A stretch of 64,000 bases of DNA from Branchiostoma floridae. Taxonomy: Eukaryota > Chordata > Leptocardii > Amphioxiformes > Branchiostomatidae. Below are positions 55,587-64,000 of the stretch, piece after piece (within the stretch, counting starts at the first letter, position 1; the number at the start of each line of letters is the position of its first letter). Both the position numbers and the translations under genes were made by a program. The stretch spans positions 5,299,105 through 5,363,104 of the forward strand of contig NC_049982.1 in assembly GCF_000003815.2 (NCBI RefSeq), written 5' to 3'. Below the pieces are notes generated by a model, which was given only the letters and a program-made list of their open reading frames with translations, was not told where the DNA came from and made no database searches.

Positions 55587-58500
55587 ATGGATCACCCTAT
55601 AGCAACATGGCGGTCCTGGATGTGCGATATCGGAGGTGTAATGGAAAGAAAACAGTTGAAAACGCGAAAACTAAGTCTCATTGATCCCGGAAACGAAGTC
55701 GTCAAGATTGATGAACCTTGGCAGGTACATTGTACATTGATGTTGAGAAAAAAATGTCCTCTCCTGTGGTTTTGCTGAAGGATTTTGTCGCAAGGTGCAA
55801 CTTACCGAACCCGCCCCCCTCCCCATGAGTATAGTAGAGTAAGACTAAGAAAATAACTGTAATGGTCTTCAATCCCTGTTTATCGGCTTAGAATGTTAAT
55901 TCGATCTATTTTGTGCGTTTCAGCTGTTTAAGAAGAAACTTAATGTGGTGGTACTGTGATTAGATTGTTGAATAGCCGACCCAAACGTTACGACTAATTT
56001 ACTAGTAGGAACACTTTACACCTGTGTCCTCTCAGAGTATGGGCTGAGACTCGACTCTGGTGAAAAATGAGTACGTAGCTTTGGACAGGGACATCCTGTC
56101 GAATTGGGTGTAAAGTCAGAGCCTGGATGCACTATCAAGGTACAATCAATGAAACAAAAAACTGAAAAATGGTGTTGAGGATTTTTGAAACTTTAGTCAC
56201 TAGTCAAAAGTTTGCTGTAACTTGTAGATAATGTAATGCCTTGTTGTATTTCTTTTTAGAGAATTATCCCCAAAATGGCACATCCAGATCCAAGCCAGAT
56301 ATTGATGGAGCCTGTGCAAACTGATACTGAGACCAGGCTCGAACCACCCAGAACTGTGAACAGTGGAGACATCACAACTATTCCTGTTGCCATGGCAACA
56401 CACTATCCTGATACATCATCACAACAGCAAGACCCTTCAAGCACACTCAATGAGGAACAAACAGAACTGACTGTTTCCCAGCCATGTAGGACACACGGAG
56501 ATTCGGTGTGTGATGTGATAGAGAGTGTGATACAACAGGCAACAACCAGGTCTGGCTGTATCTCTGATAGTACAGCTGGTTCATTAATATCATCTGTACA
56601 GTCGACTGTTGAGTCAGGGAAATCACATCATACTAATGTTGGTCAAGGTGCCTGCAATAAGGACATAAGGTAAGTGTTGCATTCATGAATAAAGTATGAA
56701 ATGGTACATGAATGAATGAACATGTACTTTCCTCATAGAATATTTCTTAGAAACAAGGTACATGTACTTTTTCTTTCTTGTGTATGTATGTACTAGAGTA
56801 TATGTTTTAAGTTCTGTACACACTATACTCTTTGTGTACATCTAAGGGAGCTTAATTGTACAGAAACATCAATCAGCAGTCTTGCAATGATAAATAAGTA
56901 ACTAAGTCAGAGCATCTAGACCAGGCTTTTAGCTAGGATTTTATCACCAAACTTATTGGTGAGTCGCGGTAAGTGACTATTGTAGGGGGGGTCTGGGGGC
57001 ATCCACCTTCCACGGTGCAGAGTTTTTGATGATTTTAAGTTAAAATAGTGCATTCTAAGGTATCCCAAGAGGTCACAGTAGAAGACTGTGACCACAGATG
57101 ACCTGGTAGCATCCCCGGTCAATCAGAATTTCATGCTTATCAGAGGATTTTCTCCGTAGTGTTAAGGCGTCCAGGGGCATCAAATTTCTTGTTATTCTAA
57201 GAAAAGTGCGTCCAGATGACGCGTTGACGCATGCCTGGCTAAAAGCCTGATCTAGACTTTGTTTCTTAAAGACATGTGACCAGTTACCGACAAATCTGAA
57301 ATGGTTAGAGGGACAACAACAATAACAACAACAACATCAACTTACATAGGAAAATTATAAAAAGAACTGACAACATTTATTCCAATCACATTTCAGTGCT
57401 AGAGAAGAGGAGGCAACAGATGGAGTTTACGTCTGTCCCATCTGTTCCCGCGAGTGTTCGGCGCCGAAGTACCTGAAGCTCCACCTGACGAAGCACGAGA
57501 ACGACCGTCAGCGGCCGCTGGACTGCGACATGTGCGGGAAAACCTTCAGCACTCACCAGAGCATGAAGCTGCACAGATACACACATACAGGTGGGGAAAC
57601 CTTCAGTACTCACCACAGATACACACATACAGGTGGGGAAACCTTCAGTACTCACCACAGATACACACATACAGGGGGAAAAACCTTCAGCACTCATCAG
57701 AGCATGAAGCTGCACAGATACACACATACAGGTGGGAAAAACCTTCAGCACTCACCACAGATAAACACATACAGGTAGGGAGACTTTTATAGGGCCAAGG
57801 CAGAGTAGTACTATTAAGCTGAGAGGACCCCCCTGTCTCCACTTGGTTCTGGCTCTTATATAGGACATCATGAGGTGATGGGGTCCCTAGAATAGGTTCC
57901 ATCTGACCAGCCAGAGTGTGGGTTAGACAGGAAGACGACATAGTCGCTAGACTTCCTGGTCATTGGGAGATGAGTAGATGGTCCTGACCAGTACATGACT
58001 GAGAAGTACTTCCCGGCAGTCAGTTTATGGCACATGAATGTTAAATTGCTCAGACTTTTCAAAGTGGAAATTCTTCTTCATAATCATTGTAGTATTGCTT
58101 TGACTTTTCAATTATTGTTTGGTCTGCAAAACAATAAGATTCTTCCTGGTTGCAAAATTTCACTGGAAATATAATCGATCCAGTACATTCTAAAGTGCTT
58201 GATGAACATTTGTCTGACCTTGTTCTTTCACACCAAACAGGAGAGAAGCCGTACGTCTGCCAAATTTGCCACAAACATTTCCGCCAGGCAGGAACGCTGA
58301 AGCGCCACATGGTGACCCACACGGGGGAGCAGCCTCACCGCTGTCCGCACTGCCCCCGCCACTTCTCCCAGCGCAGCAGTCTGACAGCTCATCTCAGGCT
58401 GCACACAGATCAGAGCTCCTTCCTGTGTACACAGTGTGGCAAGAGCTTCAAAACTGAGAGGTCAGTTATACATGAGTGTATATACCAGCACTTCTTTTCA

Positions 58501-61500
58501 AGGCTCAAAATTCATTTTTGGCTTAGGTGCACAACATGAAATAATGAAATCAAGTGGATTTCAAATTCTTAACAAGTACTAGTAATACTACAAAGGTTTT
58601 CTGATTTTTTTCTAAGTCTTAAATGTCTCATGATCTAATCTGATCAGTCAAAATTTGGATGTACAACTCAGATTTATGGTACACAAAAGTGCAAATGCAC
58701 CAAGTATTTTCGAGCCTTGCCTTCTTCTGTCTGCATTGTCAGAGCTTCAAAAGCTTGATAGTAGCTGAACTTGGCTCCATCACAACACAACACAACAGTA
58801 GCTGCAATCCTTCCCATTCCAGTTCAAAATATGATTCTTCTCACTTGAAACCATTTTCATACTGGTTTGTAATTGTAGGCAAAGTACTAGCAATCCTTCC
58901 TTGTAGAAATAAACCCTGCTATTGAGACTGCAAGGAAAATCGCAGCCCTACAGCTATGTGTATTTTCTCTATGCACTACAGCTTACAGGGGACTAAACAA
59001 ATAAACAGTGTTGCATTGTCTCCCACAGGTACATGAAGAGACACATGATCTACCACACGGACAGACTCCCCTTCTCCTGCGAGCTGTGCGACAGGCGTTT
59101 CCGCACGCGGCTGAACATGCGACGCCACATGCTGCGCATCCACCTGCTGGCCACCAGGAAGGTCTGCAAGTGCCTGACGTGCGGGGCAGAGATGCAGAAT
59201 CCGGGAGCGCTCAAGAACCACATGGCCGTGCACAACAGTGGGAGGTACTATCCTTTATGATTTTTTTTTTATTTTCTATTTTTTTTTAAATTTTTCCATT
59301 GCCACAGCACTTTACTTTAAGCAGACTCTGTACCTCAGGCAAAAGAACAAAAATCTATCATACACATCATCTTTTAGTAGTTTTGTAGCATCATCTTTCC
59401 ATTTTAACCATGACACATATAGAATATTTCGCAATTGTCAGCAAAGTAATACAGTCTTTTTTACATCCCAACAAAACATTGTCCTCAATAACACTTATTC
59501 TATCCCAGAAGTTTCTCAGCCTAATACAGTCGATAAACATGTGCTCATAGTGGTATCCTCATAGTGATGTTTTGTTTTTGATATGTATATCATTTATCAT
59601 AGGAAGCCTTACCGTGCCTATGTGTGTGAGATCTGCAGCAGGCGCTTCCAGCAGCGCTCCAAACTGAAGAAGCACAAGCAGGAGAAGCATGGAGGAGGTG
59701 ACAGTGAGCTCGACAATCAGCCTGGGCTTCAGCCACAGGTTTGCTTGTTTGTTTGTTTGTTTATTAAGATCTCCATTAGTGTTATATGAATTTAACACAG
59801 AGACTATTCTTTCTGGTGTCTGCGTCAAATACTGACTATTCTTTCTGGTGTCTGCGTCAAATACAATCAAGTAAAATGTCCAGAACAAAACATTAGGTAG
59901 ACAGAAAATCAAACAAAATCAAATGTGGTAAACTTAAAACTGAGGTTAGAGGTCATTATACAATACAACAAAAACAAAATCTGGGTATCCAAATGAAAGC
60001 CCATCTGTGTTGGTAGAATCCGTAGTTGTAAAGTTTAAACTTTGTTCCAACACAAAAGGAATGAAACTCATCATGAATTTTAAGTCAAACACGCCAACCT
60101 TCTACAGATGTAGGATCTGGGTATTGTGTGCATCAAATTCATAAAGTAATTGTAATTGTCAAGAATGTAAATAACTTAATGAACTGAGCACAATTCTATG
60201 TACAGGTCCGTGCTGACCAGGTTTGCCGCGTGATGACACGGACCACCGGACAGCAGCGAGTGACGACGTATGAAATGATACCCAAGGACCTGGACCAGTT
60301 TGCTCACATTGTCTTTCCGGTGAACGGTCGGCCTTCCAAAGACTTGAGTGCAGAGGGCAGGAGGAAAAGTGCCACCAATGTGCCTTCAACTGTGCCACAG
60401 GTAACACAGTCAAACACCTGTAATACTGAACACACTGTAGCAGTGGGTCCAGAGACTGTCTCCTCTGCAAGAGTTACCTGTGAACAGCCTTCAAGACTTT
60501 GTGATGTCAGGACAGTTCCTTCAGCAAACCTGGTTGTGTCCAGCTCAGTCTCTGGGGGGTATTCAGTATCAACAGTTGGAGGAGGTTTTTACACCAATGC
60601 GACAATTTCAAACGCGCTCTTACCTTCATGTAGCCCATCGGTTACAGCTGGATGTTTGACTGTAGATGTTCCATCGGCTGCCTTCAGTATTGCTAGCACA
60701 TTAAATGAAGTGAATTCCTTTCTTCCCACTGGCTTAACAGCTGTAATGACTGCACCCATTACAAGAGGTAGTCTGAGCACAACTTCCGTCACTTCAGTAC
60801 CTGCCTTTGCTGCTACTAGCACCTCTCTCCCCTCAGATACTTTAGGCAGCAGTAGTCAGTCAGTTCTGTCTGCTGTTAGTGCTCGGGAGTCTGTGTCAGA
60901 AACACTGGCAGCCCTCAGGGCCTTGGCTGCTCAGGAAGGGGACATCTTTCCACCTGCTGATTTTGATGTAGGACAGTATGTTGTAGAACGGCAACAAACC
61001 AGCCAAGGAGTCGGGAATGTCGGTACTACAAGTAGTGGTGCTGACGGTGGAGCGCAACAGGCTATAGAAAGACATATGCAACAGAGTGTGGAAGCCTCTG
61101 TCAATGCTGCAATGGGAATTGTTGATACACTACAGCAAGCAGGAGGGGCTGAGAGTGGACCCGACACCCCGGGAACAAGAATACGGGTGGAGTCACAGAA
61201 TCAGGCTCTCCTGTCCAGGGTGCTGCTTGCAGGGAAGGAGAGGGAGAAAAGGTCACCCGGGTCACGGGCGATGTGGGAGGGGGGCGAGATCACATGCAAC
61301 ACGTGCTGCCAGGAGTTTCCCAGCGTGAACAAGTTCCAAGAACATCTGAAGAAATTTGGGAAGGTCACGTACTGGGAGGTGACGGAAGGCGGAGACAAGG
61401 TGATGGGCTTAAGATGTGTCTCTGGGAAGAAAGTAACAAGGAAGAAAGGAAGTACCAAGAAGAAGGAAAGAAAGGGAAAGAAGATAACAAACAATCTTGG

Positions 61501-63976
61501 CGTACGAGAGCATATACCCAGTACAAGTTGTGCCCTACAACAAGATACAAGTGTGCCTTCTTCACAAGATTCACAGACACTTAGTCACGAGCATTCCTAC
61601 CAGAAGCCTTACGGACAGGAGTTGACTTCATCAACTAACATCACAACGTTCACAAACTCTGTCGTTCCATCAACTTTATCTGCTGCAGTGCCTGTTTTGG
61701 AAATTGACAGAGAATCAATGCCAAGTAATACTAGTCAGGGAGGCATTTCTGTCAACAACTGTAACCAGAACATTACAGGTTTAGCTAATTATGCAGGCAC
61801 AATGCCTGATGCTGAAAGAACCACTGCAGAAAGCAGTGAACATCAAGATAGATTGGTCAATAACACAGCTGCAGACAACACTTATCAGAGAGATGCTTCT
61901 ACTAGTCATGGACTTGAAAGTGAGAGTGTTTCTGTGGAGAATGGTGGCAGAGAAAGTGGTGGTAAGAAGAAGGGAGGGAGGAGGAAGAAGACGCAGGCCG
62001 GTAAGGGAGCGGTGTGTCCCACCTGTGGCATGAAGTTTGCCTACAAGTCCAGTCTGAGGACTCACCAGTTCATACACTCAGGTTGGGCTTCTATATTTTC
62101 TTATAAAGTAATTTCATTTTTTACCTTGCCGGGCCTTAGCCCGGCAAGGTAATGAGGCCCGATCTTTACATGGTTCGATGGATCAATGGTTCAAGCAATG
62201 TTAACCCAGCCCTTCCAAAGGCCCTTCAAAAGGCCCTTTTCTCTTTGCCCAATTTTATGGCTTAGTTAGACAAGGGTACATTGCAGGCCAGTATTAAAAC
62301 TGTATTTTAGACGTATGTGGTCCAGCGTAAATAAATCTACGCTTTAACCCATGTTTATCATAAAGATATATCAAAAATTGCATCAGAAGGAATTTATTTT
62401 GTAATAAAGAATAATGCATACTCATTGTGGGTCAAAAAGTTTTACAATACCGGTTTATTGTGCCAATAATTTATCTGACATAGATTATGTTAATGAGGTA
62501 AATTTCCCTACACTTGGGGATTTTTGCTGCATTTCATACTACAGTTGCTAGGTGTCGCTTTGTACATTGCAACAACATGAAACAAAAAAATAGCCGCAAA
62601 CTTCGGGACTAGTCGCCAGGTAAGTACATTTTAAAGACATTTGTGACTATGAATGTCCTTGATAGAGTTTGTATTGTGTGAAAAATAGATTTGAGACTGG
62701 ATTGGCAGCTGGAGAAGTCACTAAAGCTTTCCCGTACAAGAATTGGGGTGGGAGGGGGGCGACATTTGGAACTCTGTGGTTGTCTCTGATTATTTTGATG
62801 TGATCCTCATGTTAACTGATGAACACTGGTGAAGCGCCGAGGTACCTTTTCCTGACGAAATCCCTACTACCCGGCAAGGTACAGCTTTTTTTAAAGCACT
62901 TGTTTGTCTGTTGGTCACCAAGATAGCTCAAGAACTCAAGTATTTGATATGCTGGCAGATTGTGACAAAAACTAGAAATGACCCAGTGGCATGCTTTGGT
63001 ACTGCAGCAGAAGTATCTACTTTTCTGGACAAGCTATGGTCATAATTTTTGTGTGCTACATAAAGATAGCTTTTGTCTTATGACAAGCTATCATAGGTTA
63101 TAGATTCTGGGTGCAACATAAAGATAGCTCTTATGACAAGCTATGGTGCTACATAAAGATAACTCTTCTTGTCTGTTTCTCACTTGTCGTCTAGGGGAGA
63201 AGCCCTATCCCTGCTCAGTGTGCAGAAAGTCCTTCCGCCAGGCAGGCGATCTGCAGCGCCACCTAGCGGTGCACACTGGCGAGCGCAGGTACACCTGTCA
63301 GGTGTGCAAGAAGGGCTACAAACAATCAGGTAGGAGAGAAGATGAGTGTTAAGTGTAGTAGCCATTGCGGTTGGGAGTCTAGGATCCATTTTTTTATAGT
63401 GGGTACATGCTTCAGTTAAGACATATTTGATTTTTTTTGTCCCAAAATGTAAAAATAACCTTTGGTATCTTAACAAAGAAATTATGGGCCTTCAAACGTT
63501 TGCATTTACATTCTGCCAATGCATTGTGAAGAGTTCGTTATTCGCAACAACATATTTTTTATTTCTCAAGAGCCAATGTTTTGATGACTGTCTCCCATTG
63601 TCTCCAGGGCAAAAATGACAGACAGCCTGGTATCCTTGGCAACAATTATGCAGTCCCAAATGTAAACTATTGTCCCTTACATGGATCTTGTTTAGCAACA
63701 ATGCTGAGAGATACAGTGGTCATTATAACATTTGTTCTTGAAAAACGTGGTGGTGAATAATTATTATGCTGTCCTTTACCAATCAGAATGTCTATAATTA
63801 AACAACAGGCTATTTTCTTTTTCCTTTGTTGCTGATTGCTGTGTTCCCTCCTCTATCAGGTGACCTGGCAGCTCACATGATGGACCACACGGATGACGTC
63901 CGCTTCTCCTGTCCCGTCTGTAGCAAGAGGCTGAAGCGCAAATGTGACCTCAGGAAACACATGTACACCCATACAG
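55587..63976 (+). CDS. multi-C2H2 zinc finger protein (runs past window end)
   Basis: Nine exons: 55587-55724, 56260-56669, 57397-57590, 58241-58460, 59029-59244, 59603-59738, 60206-62081, 63195-63329 and 63860-63976. All join in phase, giving 1147 codons so far with no stop. The start could also be the ATG at 56275 in exon 2. Exons 3-6 encode eight fingers (from [21 protein letters not shown] to [22 protein letters not shown]), one of them split by intron 4. The 1.9-kb exon 7 is a Ser/Thr-rich linker with a degenerate finger (CNTCCQEF, second His lacking), a Lys/Arg-rich patch that may be a nuclear localisation signal, and a final CPTCGMKF finger. Exons 8-9 add three more TGEKP-linked fingers. 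A nuclear DNA-binding role is expected. I do not recognise an orthologue. Confidence 0.87.
56921..57250. mobile_element. MITE with TCTAGA flanks, intron 2 of the zinc finger gene
   Basis: The left end CCAGGCTTTTAGCTAGG and right end CCTGGCTAAAAGCCTGA are inverted copies. TCTAGA lies at 56915-56920 and 57251-57256. The right half is related to the truncated copy at 10987-11143. About 330 bp, no transposase. Confidence 0.7.
57591..57774 (+). repeat. zinc-finger-exon-derived minisatellite carrying serial splice donors
   Basis: After exon 3, the last 42-57 bp of the exon are repeated four more times: 57591-57632, 57633-57674, 57675-57731 and 57732-57774. Each ends ACACATACAG, and those at 57632, 57731 and 57774 are followed by GT. 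Units read [15 protein letters not shown]. They lack the CxxC pair, so they cannot make full fingers. Donors at 57632 (+42) and 57731 (+141) keep the frame; 57774 (+184) does not. Confidence 0.85.
59801..59863. repeat. 32-bp tandem duplication
   Basis: GACTATTCTTTCTGGTGTCT then GCGTCAAATAC occurs twice in a row in intron 6 of the zinc finger gene. Confidence 0.85.
62121..62890. mobile_element. non-autonomous element with CCCGGCAAGGTA termini
   Basis: A terminal hairpin ACCTTGCCGGGCCTTAGCCC with GGCAAGGTAA at 62124-62152 is matched by CCCGGCAAGGTACAG at about 62872-62886. The 750 bp between have no coding exon. It begins about 40 bp after the exon-7 donor of the zinc finger gene. A relic of the AACGGCTGG-type repeat (ACTTGTTTGTCTGTTGGTCA) follows immediately. 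Ends are my reading; the left boundary is uncertain. Confidence 0.45.
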
Positions 63977-64000
63977 GTAACACTGAAGAGATTGATCATA

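Noticed and set aside
57386-57751. Minus-strand Met/Cys repeat open frame
   Set aside because: Reverse strand of the zinc finger minisatellite.
1-64000. CRISPR arrays, operons, tRNA or rRNA genes
   Set aside because: Direct repeats found are microsatellites, minisatellites or transposable elements without regular spacers. No cloverleaf or rRNA core was recognised by eye; a covariance-model scan would be needed to exclude single tRNAs.

Overview
The window reads as a piece of an invertebrate deuterostome genome, most likely a cephalochordate (amphioxus, Branchiostoma). The basis is metazoan multi-exon genes with GT-AG introns, animal families with human counterparts (LARGE, BBOX1, TMEM53, BTB-zinc finger), a large load of short foldback elements, and two exactly 100-base N gaps typical of a shotgun assembly. 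The species call is an inference. No bacterial, viral, CRISPR, rRNA or tRNA features were recognised. Exon borders were worked out by eye from splice sites, reading phase and paralogue comparison; the phases close in every complete model.

Layout. (1) 1-6296, + strand: the last five coding exons and a long 3' UTR of a LARGE glycosyltransferase. (2) 6817-16757, - strand: a six-exon BTB/POZ protein with nine C2H2 fingers, convergent with LARGE. (3) 18212-22712 (-) and 27437-34431 (+): two gamma-butyrobetaine dioxygenase (BBOX1-like) genes, head to head, with matching exon lengths. The first lacks its iron-ligand exon, which probably falls in an assembly gap. (4) 35448-41744 and 45445-50867, both -: two tandem paralogues of a large protein joining a helical-repeat N-terminus, a Pol-beta-type nucleotidyltransferase-like domain and 15-17 kinesin-light-chain-type TPRs. 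(5) 53397-54688 (-): a TMEM53/DUF829 protein. (6) 55587 to the window end, + strand: a many-fingered C2H2 protein that runs off the window.

Region 34.2-53.4 kb is a direct tandem segmental duplication. Each unit of about 9.5 kb holds the 3' end of BBOX, one nucleotidyltransferase-TPR gene and the 3' end of TMEM53. The junction near 43.63-43.72 kb joins a decayed TMEM53 tail to a BBOX last exon, which was later split by a MITE with a 9-bp target duplication.

Two themes deserve attention. First, the nucleotidyltransferase-TPR pair: the catalytic-like motif is identical between copies while the TPR arrays have drifted, so this is an enzyme-plus-sensor architecture of unknown function. Second, short local duplications that span exon edges and carry copies of splice sites occur in every multi-exon family here except LARGE, TMEM53 and the TPR genes. 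Many foldback elements with recognisable terminal inverted repeats lie in introns, two of them within tens of bases of splice donors.
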